A stretch of 64,000 nt of DNA from GCA-2705995 sp048267965 (GTDB lineage: Bacteria > Bacteroidota > Bacteroidia > Flavobacteriales_G > Salibacteraceae): NCBI GenBank assembly GCA_048267965.1, contig JBLWWK010000001.1, positions 186,001 to 250,000 of the forward strand. Direction: 5' to 3'. The translations under genes were made by a program, and so were the position numbers. The notes under the pieces were generated by a model, which was given only the letters and a program-made list of their open reading frames with translations, was not told the DNA's origin and did no database searches. This document shows, piece by piece, positions 1-8,831 of this stretch; within the stretch, counting starts at the first letter, position 1; each line of letters starts with the position of its first letter.

Positions 1-1225
1 GGTTCAGCTTTTCTAGCTGCGGACCAACAGCAATTACGCGCTCAATTTTGTTCGTATTTAAGAGGTGAGCAATTTGCGTAATCATTTCCTGAGCCGGTAA
101 ACCCGATTCTACCAACTCAGAAAGAATTAGGGTTTTTTTAGGGTGCTGATGTTGGTAGTTTAACACATCGAGCGCAATTTCTAGCGAATTGAGATCGGCC
201 GAATAATAATCGTTGATAAGTGTAGTGTTAAACTTGCCTTTTTTCGACTCTAATCGCATTTCTAGGGGTTGTAAATCGCTTACTTCTTGCTGAATAACTT
301 CAGGCGAAACCCCTAAAAAAAGGGCTGTAGTTATAGCGTGGCAAACATTTTCGATCGAAGCGCGGTCTTTAAACGGTACTTCAAAAGTGAATTCTTTCTG
401 TTCGAATTCTGCAGTAATTAAGCTGCGGTTTTTCTGCGTTTCAGTGCGTTTAATTACCAGAAAGTCGCTGGTGTTTTTTCCCCAAGTAATAAGTTGGGTT
501 GAGGGTAGTTTTTGCTGGGCAGCTTCAATAATTTCTTGGTGGGCACTGCATACAATAAGCGATTGGGAATGCTCGAAAAGCGCAAGTTTCTCGTTTATTT
601 TATCTGAAATACTAGCAAAATTTTCTTGGTGTGCAGAACCAATAGAAGTGAAAACACCCATAGTGGGACTTACAATCTCAGCCAGCCTTTTCATTTCGGT
701 AGGAGCCGAAATCCCCGCTTCGATAATTCCCAATTCAGTGGTCGGTGAAAAATTCCAAATACTCAAAGGAACACCAATTTGCGAATTGTAACTTTTAGGA
801 CTTCGAGTAACGTTAAATGCAGATTGCAATAATTGAAAAAGCCACTCTTTTACGGTTGTTTTTCCGTTGCTGCCAGTAATGCCAATTACCGGAAAATTAA
901 ATTTTTCTCTATGCGCCTTGGCAATTTTCTGAAGTGCATCTACCGAGTGAGCTACCTTTATATAGTTAACTTTTTTTTCTTGTAGGAACCGAGAATCTTC
1001 AGAAATGATGAAATTTCGAACTCCTTGTTGATAGGCGTCTTTTATAAATGAATGTCCGTTGTGTCTATCGCCCTTAATTGCAATAAACACTGAATGTTTA
1101 GCATGGTGAATTCTACGAGAATCTAAGCTGAGGTGTCTAATTTCAATAAACGCATGGTTTTGCACTAATTCACCGCTACAAAAGGCGCAAATTTCTTCTA
1201 TGGAATAAGAAGGCAATTTAATCAT
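1..1225 (-). CDS. murF: UDP-MurNAc-tripeptide--D-Ala-D-Ala ligase MurF (3' part cut off by window edge)
   Basis: MurF adds D-Ala-D-Ala to UDP-MurNAc-tripeptide in the cytoplasm, the last soluble step of peptidoglycan precursor synthesis. The minus strand is open from the ATG at 1225 to the window edge, about 408 codons. The ATP-binding loop GITGSNGKTT lies near residues 115-124 and Mur-ligase central-domain sequence follows (EAGISAPTEM, GSAHQENF). In many Bacteroidota MurF is fused to alanine racemase; any such part would lie outside the window. The start ATG overlaps the tdk stop by four bases (ATGA), so the two genes are probably translationally coupled. A copy of the nine-base word lies at 982-990 and is read there as Arg-Phe-Leu using the codon CGG. 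Confidence 0.95.
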   Translation of the reverse strand, partial: MIKLPSYSIEEICAFCSGELVQNHAFIEIRHLSLDSRRIHHAKHSVFIAIKGDRHNGHSFIKDAYQQGVRNFIISEDSRFLQEKKVNYIKVAHSVDALQKIAKAHREKFNFPVIGITGSNGKTTVKEWLFQLLQSAFNVTRSPKSYNSQIGVPLSIWNFSPTTELGIIEAGISAPTEMKRLAEIVSPTMGVFTSIGSAHQENFASISDKINEKLALFEHSQSLIVCSAHQEIIEAAQQKLPSTQLITWGKNTSDFLVIKRTETQKNRSLITAEFEQKEFTFEVPFKDRASIENVCHAITTALFLGVSPEVIQQEVSDLQPLEMRLESKKGKFNTTLINDYYSADLNSLEIALDVLNYQHQHPKKTLILSELVESGLPAQEMITQIAHLLNTNKIERVIAVGPQLEKLN

Positions 1226-1803
1226 TGGTTTTTTCGGGCTTTGTTGAAACAGTTTCTACACAGAGGTTGGTAACTTTCTGTTTCTCCGAGCTGTACAAGG
1301 TTGTCTCCAGGTACAAAACGAAAAGAATGATTGGCAAGATTTCCGCACGTAACGCAAACAGCGTGAACTTTGGTAACATATTCTGCACATGCCATTAGTT
1401 TAGGAATGGGGCCAAAGGGTTGGCCTTTGTAATCCATGTCTAAACCTGCTACAATTACGCGCGCGCCTCTGTTTGCCAAATCGGTACAAACGCTTACCAA
1501 CTCATCGTCAAAAAACTGAGCTTCGTCTATGCCAATAACATCTACATTATCTGCTAAGAGTAAAATATTGGAGCTAGAAGGAACCGGAGTAGATACTATT
1601 GAGTTTTCATCGTGAGAAACAACTTCTTCTTCGTGATAACGCGTATCGATTATCGGTTTAAAAATTTCGACCTTCTGCCGAGCAAATTCTGCCCGTTTTA
1701 ATCGCCTGATGAGCTCTTCTGTTTTGCCTGAAAACATTGAGCCACAGACTACTTCTATCCATCCTGATTTCTCGTAATGATTAACCGTGTCTTCTAAAAA
1801 CAT
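1222..1803 (-). CDS. tdk: Thymidine kinase, type II
   Basis: This salvage enzyme phosphorylates thymidine to dTMP with ATP. At 193 aa it has the usual length. The P-loop GSMFSGKTEE is at residues 21-30, the Walker B-like stretch GIDEAQFF is near residue 90, and two Cys pairs (CVTC near 150, CRNC near 183) form the structural zinc site of type II kinases. The gene is first in a tdk-murF transcription unit, with a TAGTTTTG promoter element about 31 bases upstream of the ATG. The family assignment is secure. Confidence 0.97.
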   Translation of the reverse strand: MFLEDTVNHYEKSGWIEVVCGSMFSGKTEELIRRLKRAEFARQKVEIFKPIIDTRYHEEEVVSHDENSIVSTPVPSSSNILLLADNVDVIGIDEAQFFDDELVSVCTDLANRGARVIVAGLDMDYKGQPFGPIPKLMACAEYVTKVHAVCVTCGNLANHSFRFVPGDNLVQLGETESYQPLCRNCFNKARKNQ

Positions 1804-1834
1804 TCCCTACTTTTATTGCCGTCTGCGACACACA

Positions 1835-1842
1835 CAAAACTA
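1835..1842 (-). promoter_or_regulatory. Probable -7 promoter element for tdk-murF
   Basis: The minus strand reads TAGTTTTG, an exact match to the Bacteroidota -7 consensus TAnnTTTG, 31 bases before the tdk ATG. No clear TTTG -33 element is seen at the right spacing, so the call rests on one half-site. Confidence 0.35.
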
Positions 1843-1892
1843 AGTGAATTTTACGTTGTATTAACACACAGAAACCCTTGTTGAGTTAGCGT

Positions 1893-2705
1893 ATGAATGA
1901 TTTTTTTGAAGAGTTAGAAAAGGCAATTGAAAGAGTAAAATCGATACAGCCAGACAAAAATTGGTCAGCACAAGAATGTAGAAACGCACTTGAGCAACTT
2001 CGTGCAGCCGAAGAAGCAGTTATTCGGTTCGAGTTGGGGCATAGTTTAGAGAACCAAACGGCAGAAACCAAAACCGTTGAAATTCATCCTCAACCCACTA
2101 TTCAACTGATTAAAGAAGAAGAAGTGCTGCCAGAAACAACGAGTGAGGTAGAAGAGCCTAAAGCAGAAGAGCCTGTTGTTGATACTTCCGAAGAAGAAAT
2201 ACCCAAAGTAGAAGAGATTTCTTCGGAAAACTTAGCGTTTGAAGAAGAAGAATTACGGGTTCCTACCGATGAAGAAAAACAAGAAGAGCCCGAGCCTGAG
2301 AAACCTGTTGAAGAAGAAAAAACAACAGCAGAAAAACCGGTAGACGAAAATGTGCTGAAACAGCGAGTAGATCAAGATGCTCTTTCGTTAGGAATTCAAG
2401 AGGGCGTTGAGTTGAACGAGCGTAACAAAGCTGAAGATAACAGCTTGGCGAATCGTTTGCGTAAATCGAAAATCACTGATTTAAAGGCTTCTATTGGATT
2501 AAACGAACGCTTTTTGTTTGCCAATGAGTTGTTTAACGGGAACATGGAAGCATTTAATCGTGCTTTAAATGAATTAAACCATATAGACTCTAAAGAAGGA
2601 GCCGATTATTTTATAAATATGCAATTGAAAGAGCGCTACAGTTGGAACGATGATTCTGAAGTAACGCTGCGGTTTTTAGATTTAGTAGAAAGAAGATTTT
2701 TATAG
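1893..2705 (+). CDS. Acidic protein of unknown function
   Basis: I cannot name a function. The 270-aa protein has a helical N-terminus (residues 1-60), a long Glu/Pro/Val-rich and probably disordered middle (about 65-165), and a compact C-terminal part (about 195-270) containing LNERFLFANELFNGN and ending in LVERRFL. It resembles a C-terminal region I associate with Bacteroidota hypothetical proteins. There is no signal peptide or TM segment, so it is probably cytoplasmic. The next gene starts two bases after its stop, so it is cotranscribed with the TerB-like gene and rsmI. Confidence 0.8.
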   Translation: MNDFFEELEKAIERVKSIQPDKNWSAQECRNALEQLRAAEEAVIRFELGHSLENQTAETKTVEIHPQPTIQLIKEEEVLPETTSEVEEPKAEEPVVDTSEEEIPKVEEISSENLAFEEEELRVPTDEEKQEEPEPEKPVEEEKTTAEKPVDENVLKQRVDQDALSLGIQEGVELNERNKAEDNSLANRLRKSKITDLKASIGLNERFLFANELFNGNMEAFNRALNELNHIDSKEGADYFINMQLKERYSWNDDSEVTLRFLDLVERRFL

Positions 2706-2707
2706 TT

Positions 2708-3133
2708 ATGAGCCAAGATATTCAAGTAACTAAAGAGCAGAAAATGGCGAATGCTCGTTTCAGAAATTTGCTTACCCTAGCATTAGCCGATGGTGTTTTA
2801 GATAAAAACGAGTTAGCGTTTTTATTTAAGAAGTCTGAGAAGTTTTACATCACCAAAGAAGAGTTAAGAGACTTATTAACTTCAACAGACGAGCTAGATT
2901 TTGAATCTCCAGAAAACGATGAAGATAGAGTAATTCAGCTCTACCAAATGGTAGAAATGATGATGCTTGATGGTGAAATCGATGAGCGAGAATACCAAGT
3001 ATGTATGAGTGTGGCTGCCGGTTTGGGATACAAAACCGAAAACATTGAGCGAACGGTAGATAGAATGATTGATTTGGTAGAAAACGATACTACCGAAGAA
3101 GAAGTGGTTGAATTGGTTGGGGAGTTTTCTTAA
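2708..3133 (+). CDS. TerB-like helical protein
   Basis: A 141-aa acidic, all-helical, soluble protein. Two similar halves (around LALADGVLDKNELAFL and MMMLDGEIDEREYQV) show the pattern of the TerB/DjlA-N fold, in which paired acidic motifs (LADGxxDxxE) can bind metal. It is packed between the acidic protein (2-base gap) and rsmI (3-base gap). Its role is unknown; no other tellurite-resistance genes are present, so a ter function should not be assumed. Confidence 0.75.
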   Translation: MSQDIQVTKEQKMANARFRNLLTLALADGVLDKNELAFLFKKSEKFYITKEELRDLLTSTDELDFESPENDEDRVIQLYQMVEMMMLDGEIDEREYQVCMSVAAGLGYKTENIERTVDRMIDLVENDTTEEEVVELVGEFS

Positions 3134-3136
3134 TAG

Positions 3137-3817
3137 ATGGGTGAATTATTTGTGGTTCCTACGCCTATTGGCAATTTGCAAGACATTACATTAAGGGCTA
3201 TTGATGTGCTAAAATCGTGCGATGTGATTTTAGCTGAAGATACGCGCCAAACCATTAAATTGCTCAAGCATTTCGAAATAGAAAACTCTTTGCAGGCTTT
3301 TCATCAGCACAATGAGCACAAGGTGGTAGATCGGTATGTTGAGCAATTGCTGCAAGGAGGAACCATTGCTTTGGTGAGTGATGCGGGAACTCCCGGAATT
3401 TCAGATCCTGGTTTTCTTTTGGTAAGAGAAGCGGCTAAACAAGGGGTGAAAATTACCACCTTGCCGGGCGCTACCGCTTTTGTTCCTGCTTTGGTAAATT
3501 CTGGTTTGCCGTGCGATAAGTTTGTGTTCGAAGGTTTTTTACCTCATAAAAAAGGAAGACAAACTCGAATTCAAGAACTGGTAAAAGAAAACAGGTCGGT
3601 TGTGTTTTACGAATCTCCTTACCGATTGGTGAAATTACTCACCCAATTAGCCGAATTTGCAGGAGAAGAGAGAAATGTGTCGGTTTCGAGAGAGATTTCG
3701 AAAATTCATGAAGAAACCGTTCGTGGATCATTAAAAGAAGTGATTCAACATTTTGAAACGGGAACCGTAAAGGGAGAAATCGTAGTGGTTTTGGCTGCAG
3801 ACCCTGAGAAGAAATAA
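3137..3817 (+). CDS. rsmI: 16S rRNA (cytidine1402-2'-O)-methyltransferase RsmI
   Basis: RsmI transfers a methyl group from S-adenosylmethionine to the 2'-hydroxyl of C1402 in the 16S rRNA decoding centre. The tetrapyrrole-methylase fold is clear: VVPTPIGNLQDIT at the N-terminus, LAEDTRQT near residue 35, the SAM-binding stretch LVSDAGTPGISDPG near 78-91, and LPGATAFVPAL near 110. At 226 aa it lacks the C-terminal extension found in E. coli (about 286 aa), as is common in this phylum. Its stop overlaps the bioY start by one base (TAATG). Confidence 0.96.
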   Translation: MGELFVVPTPIGNLQDITLRAIDVLKSCDVILAEDTRQTIKLLKHFEIENSLQAFHQHNEHKVVDRYVEQLLQGGTIALVSDAGTPGISDPGFLLVREAAKQGVKITTLPGATAFVPALVNSGLPCDKFVFEGFLPHKKGRQTRIQELVKENRSVVFYESPYRLVKLLTQLAEFAGEERNVSVSREISKIHEETVRGSLKEVIQHFETGTVKGEIVVVLAADPEKK

Positions 3818-4323
3818 TGAAACAGTTAGGGCTTTTTGTCACCTTTTTGGTGCTGCTTTGTTTTAGTGGTAGCTTTAGTTTTTCTATTCCGGGTACTTCT
3901 ATCGAAATTTCCCTTCAATCTTTGCTCGTAGTTCTGCCAGCGTTTTATTTACCAACATTTTTATCGGTGTTGGTGGTGGTGATTTACTTAGTGTTAGGCG
4001 CTGTTGGGTTGCCGGTTTTTTCTGGAGGTGCCTCGGGTGTAATGGTGCTTTTTGGTCCGCATTTAGGTTTTTTTATCGGGTTTGTTTTAGCCAATTATGG
4101 CTTGTCAAATTTTAACGCACTTTCGGTGCAAACTTTTCTAAAATCGTTTGTTTTCTTAACGCTTGGTCAGCTGTTGCTATTGCTGATGGGGTTCGGTTAT
4201 TTAGCTTTTATCCAAAGTGAAATTTCAATCGTTTATCAAGCCATTTATTTTATACCGGGCTTGCTCATAAAAGCATCGGTAGGATCCGCTATTGTTTTCT
4301 TCTCAAAGAAGAGATGGAATTGA
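3817..4323 (+). CDS. bioY: Biotin transporter BioY
   Basis: The substrate-binding S component of an ECF-type biotin transporter in the inner membrane. The 168-aa protein has about five to six hydrophobic segments and the BioY signature PVFSGGASGVMVLFGP followed by LGFFIGF near residues 65-90. No bioM or bioN ATPase/transmembrane genes are adjacent, so it is a solitary BioY that would work alone or use a shared energising module encoded elsewhere. The start overlaps the rsmI stop, implying coupled translation. Confidence 0.9.
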   Translation: MKQLGLFVTFLVLLCFSGSFSFSIPGTSIEISLQSLLVVLPAFYLPTFLSVLVVVIYLVLGAVGLPVFSGGASGVMVLFGPHLGFFIGFVLANYGLSNFNALSVQTFLKSFVFLTLGQLLLLLMGFGYLAFIQSEISIVYQAIYFIPGLLIKASVGSAIVFFSKKRWN

Positions 4324-4412
4324 AAAATATCTTCTGGCATAAAAGTTGGTTTTAGTTCACTATCTTTATGTGTATGCAGCACATAGAGCGTTTAAAACTA
4401 AAATCTGAAAGC

Positions 4413-5237
4413 ATGAAAAAAGCAGCATTTTTATTCGTAATGGTGTTTCTGTTAAGCGCCATTAACGCTCAAAAGGCTTTCGAAAAAACCGATAGTCTTG
4501 CCAAAGCCATGGAAAGGATACCCAAGGTGTCTTTTCAACCATTTTCTAAAGGCGAGCGCCTTGAATATCTAGTTCACTACGGGTTTGTAGACGCGGGAAC
4601 AGCTACTATTCAAGTGATTAATCAAGATTATAAAATTGGTGAAAAAGAGGTTTTACGCGTAGTAGGAACCGGACGCAGCCAAGGGGCGTTCGATTGGTTT
4701 TTTAAAGTGCGAGATACCTACGAATCTTACATCGACCCTGAAGACATGAAACCGTATGTTTTTAAACGAGACATTAGCGAAGGAGGGTATAAGTTTAAGC
4801 AACATTACCAGTTTTTTCACGATGAAAACAAAGTGAAAGACAACCGTAAAAACGAAGAAGTTGAGGCTCCTTCTGGCATACAAGATATGATTAGCGCTTA
4901 CTACTTTGCTAGAACTATCGATTTAGAGAAATACAACGTGGGAGATGTTATCGAATTTCAGGCTTTTGTAGATGGTAAAGTAGAACCGTTAAAGATTCGC
5001 TTCTTGGGAAAAGAAAAAGTGAAAGTAGAAAGTGGAACTTTTCAATGTTTAAAATTTCAGCCGTTGGTTCAGAAAGGGAGAATTTTTGACGATGAAGAAG
5101 ATCTTACCGTTTACATCACAGACGATAAAAACAGAATCCCTGTTTTAGCAAAAGCGAATGTTTTGGTGGGAAGCATTAAAATGGAATTAACCAGTTATAA
5201 AGGCATAAGTCACCCGATTGCGAAGGTGAAATCATAA
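4413..5237 (+). CDS. Secreted DUF3108 domain protein
   Basis: Periplasmic or surface protein of 274 aa. I start it at the ATG at 4413 because this gives a clean signal peptide (MKKAAFLFVMVFLLSAINAQ); the ATG at 4368 would put 15 polar residues in front and lies on a promoter-like TATCTTTA (4361-4368). The remainder resembles DUF3108 proteins, a beta-rich lipid-interacting-type fold of unknown role (GERLEYLVHYGFVDAGTATI, and RDTYESYIDPEDMKPYVF). A strong terminator follows. One copy of the nine-base word is at 4662-4670, read as Val-Gly-Thr. Confidence 0.88.
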   Translation: MKKAAFLFVMVFLLSAINAQKAFEKTDSLAKAMERIPKVSFQPFSKGERLEYLVHYGFVDAGTATIQVINQDYKIGEKEVLRVVGTGRSQGAFDWFFKVRDTYESYIDPEDMKPYVFKRDISEGGYKFKQHYQFFHDENKVKDNRKNEEVEAPSGIQDMISAYYFARTIDLEKYNVGDVIEFQAFVDGKVEPLKIRFLGKEKVKVESGTFQCLKFQPLVQKGRIFDDEEDLTVYITDDKNRIPVLAKANVLVGSIKMELTSYKGISHPIAKVKS

Positions 5238-5260
5238 AAAATTGTAATTAATAAGTACTA

Positions 5261-5294
5261 AACCGTTTGTGAGCAATCACAAGCGGTTTTTTTG
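5261..5294 (+). terminator. Rho-independent terminator after the DUF3108 gene
   Basis: AACCGTTTGTG pairs with CACAAGCGGTT (one G-U pair) around the loop AGCAAT and is followed by a run of T. Confidence 0.85.
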
Positions 5295-5350
5295 TTTTCA
5301 GGGTGATTGTCATTCAGTATATTTAAGCCGTTTTTTTAGATTGAGAACTC

Positions 5351-5359
5351 GGTTCCTAC
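5351..5359 (+). repeat. Intergenic copy of the over-represented word GGTTCCTAC
   Basis: One of two exact copies outside genes. Here the extended form CGGTTCCTACCG is present, whose ends (CGGT/ACCG) are inverted repeats around the asymmetric core TCCT. No codon constraint acts on it. All 33 positions are listed in the findings. Confidence 0.8.
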
Positions 5360-5412
5360 CGATAAACAAAGGGTATTTATATACAATCTTCGGTTAACAA
5401 TTAGGTTACACA

Positions 5413-5447
5413 TTTGCCGGAGAAGCCACCGAAATAGAGTTTCTTTG
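5413..5447 (+). promoter_or_regulatory. Candidate promoter for the dioxygenase-peptidase genes
   Basis: TTTG at 5413-5416, then 23 bases, then TTTCTTTG at 5440-5447 (7 of 8 to TAnnTTTG), 19 bases before the ATG at 5467. It is at the upper end of the accepted spacing. Confidence 0.35.
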
Positions 5448-5466
5448 TAGCATTCAAGCAGAAAAA

Positions 5467-6426
5467 ATGGAATTATCACCAGAAATTATTGAGCGAATAG
5501 AGCAGTTGCGTGAAAAGTACGATGCTATGGGCCAAGATTTAACGGCCTATTTAGATGGTTTACTCTACGCAAATTATGTGTCTTATTGGGATTATATTCA
5601 TTTAGATACATTGTTGAGTCTTCAAAATCCGAGAACTGATTTTCCGGATGAAGAGATTTTTATCATGTATCATCAGATTACCGAATTGTATTTTAAACTG
5701 AGCTTACACGAATACAATCAATTGTGTAATGCTGATGAAGTGGATAAATCATTTTTTATATCTCGCGTTTTACGAATCAATCGCTATTTCGAGGCACTTA
5801 CTAAGAGTTTCGAAATTATGTATAAAGGGATGGATCGTGATCAATTCTTAAAGTTCAGAATGAGTTTGATACCTGCAAGTGGGTTTCAATCGGCTCAGTA
5901 CCGTAAAATCGAGATTTGTTCTACCGATTTTGTTCATTTAGTACAAGCTAGCGAGCGCCACCGTTTCGAGGAACATCCTGATCAATTCACGATTTCAGAG
6001 ATGTTTGATTACCTCTATTGGAAACAAGGTGCTACCGAAGAAGAGACCGGGAAAAAGACGTTAACGCTGAAGCAATTTGAAAGAAAATATTCTGAAGAAT
6101 TAATGCGCTTAGCAGAAGAATACCGATCGAAAAACTTGTGGCGAGTATTTAAAAAATTGCCAGAAGAAGATCAGCAAGATGCTAAAGTGAAAAACGTACT
6201 GAGACAGTTAGATGTGGATGTAAATATCAATTGGCCGCTAATGCATTATAAATCTGCGGTTACGTATTTACAGCAGCGCAAAGGTGATTCGGCAGCTACA
6301 GGAGGAACCAACTGGAAAGAATACTTGCCTCCGAAATTTCAGAAAAGAATTTTTTACCCAGAGCTTTGGTCAGAACAAGAGCAAGAAGAGTGGGGAAAGG
6401 CTTGGGTTGAATCAATTATTCAATAA
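5467..6426 (+). CDS. Tryptophan 2,3-dioxygenase family protein
   Basis: Haem enzyme family that opens the indole ring of L-tryptophan to give N-formylkynurenine, the first step of the kynurenine pathway. The 319-aa protein shows the N-terminal HLDTLLSLQ, the catalytic-His region MYHQITELYFK (His69), the WxxxH proximal haem-ligand region NWPLMHYKSAV near 255, and the substrate-loop ATGGTNWKEYLP near 280. No kynureninase or formamidase gene is adjacent, so the pathway cannot be confirmed here. It is followed six bases later by the M23 peptidase gene, an arrangement I recall in other Bacteroidota. Confidence 0.9.
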   Translation: MELSPEIIERIEQLREKYDAMGQDLTAYLDGLLYANYVSYWDYIHLDTLLSLQNPRTDFPDEEIFIMYHQITELYFKLSLHEYNQLCNADEVDKSFFISRVLRINRYFEALTKSFEIMYKGMDRDQFLKFRMSLIPASGFQSAQYRKIEICSTDFVHLVQASERHRFEEHPDQFTISEMFDYLYWKQGATEEETGKKTLTLKQFERKYSEELMRLAEEYRSKNLWRVFKKLPEEDQQDAKVKNVLRQLDVDVNINWPLMHYKSAVTYLQQRKGDSAATGGTNWKEYLPPKFQKRIFYPELWSEQEQEEWGKAWVESIIQ

Positions 6427-6432
6427 TACAAA

Positions 6433-7725
6433 ATGAGTAAACCTTCTATTTGGGTAACTATTTTAAGCATGCTAGCGCTTTGCGGAGTTTTGCTTTGGTT
6501 TTACCAACAATCTTCAGAAGAGATGATTTCTGCTCAAATCGATGTTGAAGTAGAAGACACCTTATTGGTTCCTACCGTGCCTGTTATGCAGTACGGGCTT
6601 CCGGTAGATTCTTTTCGAGTGTTGTCGGGAACGATTGAAAGAAATCAGTTTTTAGCCGACATCTTATTGGGGCATAACATCCCGTACCCAACAATTCACC
6701 AGATTATTGAAAAGTCGAAAGATGTTTTCGATGTGCGCAATATTCAATACGGTAAAGATTATTCGGTATTCTGTACAGACGATTCAACGGGAGTGGCGCA
6801 GTGTTTTGTTTACCGCCCTAACGCCATCGATTACGTAGTTTTTGATCTTCGCGACTCTGTTCAGGTTTATAAAGGCAAGAATAAAGTGCGAACTGAGCTA
6901 AGAGAAGCATCAGGAAGAATTGAATCTTCGCTTTGGTTAACGCTAAACGAAAACAATATTAGTCCGGCATTAGCCATGGAATTGGCTGAAATTTATGCTT
7001 GGTCTATCGATTTTTATCGCATCAACAAAGGCGATTTCTTTAAAGTGATTTACGAAGCCAAATACGTGGAAGACGAGTTTGTGGGCATCGGTGAAATCAA
7101 AGCTTCTTTGTTTAATCATGGCGAAGAACCATTTTACGCTTTTGCTTTTGAGCAAGACAGCATAGTAGATTTTTACGATGAAAAAGCGAACAGTTTGCGT
7201 AAAGCATTTTTACAAGCGCCACTGAAATATGGTAGAATTACTTCGGGTTATACACAGCGAAGATTTCATCCTGTTCAAAAAAGGTACAAGGCACATCTTG
7301 GAACTGATTATGCGGCTCCTACTGGTACGCCTATTTTGGCCGTTGGTGATGGTACAGTTATCGAATCTCGTTATTCGAAATACAACGGAAATTATGTGAA
7401 AATTCGCCACAATTCAACCTATACTACTCAGTATTTGCACATGAGCAAACGCGGAAAAGGAATGGTTCCGGGGAAAGTTGTTCGGCAGGGTGATGTGATT
7501 GGTTATGTAGGAAGCACAGGCTTGGCTACGGGTCCGCATGTTTGTTTTCGCTTTTGGAAACACGGTAAGCAAGTTGATCACAGAAGTGAAAAATTGCCGC
7601 CCAGTAAGCCAGTGAAAGAAGAACATAAAGAGCGTTACGAAGCCCACAAAAACAAGTGGAAAAAGCGCCTTGACCACATTCCTTTGAAAAATTTCTCTCA
7701 TCAAGAAGCCATTGCAGAACGCTAA
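6433..7725 (+). CDS. Membrane-anchored M23 family metallopeptidase
   Basis: Probable peptidoglycan endopeptidase of 430 aa. An N-terminal TM segment (about residues 7-25, WVTILSMLALCGVLLWFY) anchors it in the inner membrane facing the periplasm. The LytM domain lies at about residues 280-385 with the metal ligands HLGTDY (HxxxD), then YLHMS, then GPHVCFRFW. In the last motif the usual HxH is HxC, so a Cys replaces the third zinc ligand; Cys can ligate zinc, and I recall the same change in Bacteroidota homologues, so activity is plausible. The C-terminal tail is Lys-rich. Confidence 0.9.
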   Translation: MSKPSIWVTILSMLALCGVLLWFYQQSSEEMISAQIDVEVEDTLLVPTVPVMQYGLPVDSFRVLSGTIERNQFLADILLGHNIPYPTIHQIIEKSKDVFDVRNIQYGKDYSVFCTDDSTGVAQCFVYRPNAIDYVVFDLRDSVQVYKGKNKVRTELREASGRIESSLWLTLNENNISPALAMELAEIYAWSIDFYRINKGDFFKVIYEAKYVEDEFVGIGEIKASLFNHGEEPFYAFAFEQDSIVDFYDEKANSLRKAFLQAPLKYGRITSGYTQRRFHPVQKRYKAHLGTDYAAPTGTPILAVGDGTVIESRYSKYNGNYVKIRHNSTYTTQYLHMSKRGKGMVPGKVVRQGDVIGYVGSTGLATGPHVCFRFWKHGKQVDHRSEKLPPSKPVKEEHKERYEAHKNKWKKRLDHIPLKNFSHQEAIAER

Positions 7726-7746
7726 CTGCTTCTGAAATTTATAGAA

Positions 7747-8622
7747 ATGCATTTTTTACGGCTTTTTTGTAGTGGATTACTACTTGTTTTGTTTCTACAA
7801 CAAAAGGGAGCAGCTCAAGAAACGGCAGTAGATTCGGCTTGTGTTGCTTTTATGAAGGGGCGGGTAGAAATGTATCAGTCAGGAGATTTATCTACCATTC
7901 AAAAGGTAGGAACCGCTGAAATAGACACGTTATACAGCATTTTTAATCAAGAGATGCAAATGCTTTTTAGCGAGGGCTACAGTAACCGGTCGTTTGTACA
8001 GTCTAATTTGTTAGAATCGGTAGTAAGCGTTGAAGTGTCGAAAGATTCGGCTACTTGCAAAATGCGCGGATTAAGTATTCGAGAGATCAATCTGGTTCAA
8101 CAAAACGGACAATGGCTGGTGCACGGTGAAAATGGAGAATCCGTAACTTCAGCGTTGATAAAACAACGACAAGAAAAGTTAATCAAGCGCCAGCAAGAAA
8201 ACGAAAATATTCTTCTTTCGAAACCTGTTTTGGCGCAAGTAGAGCAATTTAAGTCGGCATTTACGCCCATGCTAGCGCAAAAAGATTTTTCGAAGCTCGA
8301 AGGTCTTTGTTCAGAAGAAGTGATAGAATTTATGCAGCTTTTTGTTGATTATGCTCTTTCTCAAGAAACTCTAGACGAGCTGCAAGCCAAGCGAAAGGCC
8401 TATAAATCGTGGGTGGCATACACTACTTTTTCAGCAGATTCGGTAGAATGTTCGTTCAATAAAGCATCGAATCGAGTTATTCATCTAGTGAAAACAGAAG
8501 ACAACGATTGGCAAATTGTTGGCTTTAATCATTTTACGGGAGAAGCACTCAATCAAGAAAATTTAGAAAATCACTACGCCTCGTTTATGCGCGTTTTTGG
8601 TTTTTACCGCAGAGGTGAATAG
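7747..8622 (+). CDS. Secreted protein of unknown function
   Basis: A 291-aa protein with a signal peptide (MHFLRLFCSGLLLVLFLQQ, cleaved after about AAQ). The mature part appears to contain two related alpha+beta units, roughly residues 27-130 and 155-285, each ending in a strand rich in hydrophobic and charged residues (QNGQWLVHGENGE; TEDNDWQIVGFNHFTGE). This pattern resembles NTF2/SnoaL-like or DUF3887-like domains but I cannot assign it. It is 21 bases after the peptidase gene and probably cotranscribed. A nine-base-word copy at 7906-7914 encodes Val-Gly-Thr. Confidence 0.75.
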   Translation: MHFLRLFCSGLLLVLFLQQKGAAQETAVDSACVAFMKGRVEMYQSGDLSTIQKVGTAEIDTLYSIFNQEMQMLFSEGYSNRSFVQSNLLESVVSVEVSKDSATCKMRGLSIREINLVQQNGQWLVHGENGESVTSALIKQRQEKLIKRQQENENILLSKPVLAQVEQFKSAFTPMLAQKDFSKLEGLCSEEVIEFMQLFVDYALSQETLDELQAKRKAYKSWVAYTTFSADSVECSFNKASNRVIHLVKTEDNDWQIVGFNHFTGEALNQENLENHYASFMRVFGFYRRGE

Positions 8623-8665
8623 GGGCAACTTTTCTACAGTTTATTCAGTCAATTATATATCTTAG

Positions 8666-8674
8666 GTAGGAACC
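8666..8674 (-). repeat. Intergenic copy of the over-represented word (GTAGGAACC on +)
   Basis: The second of the two exact copies outside annotated genes, about 50 bases upstream of the 32-codon ORF. It shows that the word is maintained without codon constraint. Confidence 0.8.
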
Positions 8675-8716
8675 CAATTGCTACATTATTTGGCGATTTG
8701 CTTATAACTTAAAGCA

Positions 8717-8815
8717 ATGCTAAAGAGTGTTAAAAGCAAGCTGGGCTTATACCAAAAGAAAAGTAAAACACGTTACTTTGATGTAGATTTCTTAGAAGAA
8801 GTCATCATAGTGTAG
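8717..8815 (+). CDS. Possible 32-codon small gene
   Basis: ATG at 8717 to TAG at 8813. The peptide begins MLKSVKSKLGLYQKKSK and ends TRYFDVDFLEEVIIV, with a basic first half and an acidic-hydrophobic second half. It sits alone between two genes and is followed 17 bases later by its own intrinsic terminator, which is the main argument that it is transcribed as a unit. I do not recognise the protein. The alternative is an untranslated small RNA or the trailer of the preceding operon. Confidence 0.4.
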   Translation: MLKSVKSKLGLYQKKSKTRYFDVDFLEEVIIV

Positions 8816-8831
8816 TAGTTTAGTTAGGCAA

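Noticed and set aside
387..791. 134-codon plus-strand ORF
   Set aside because: It is antisense to murF, whose motifs (GITGSNGKTT, GSAHQENF) are on the minus strand, and shows no family features.
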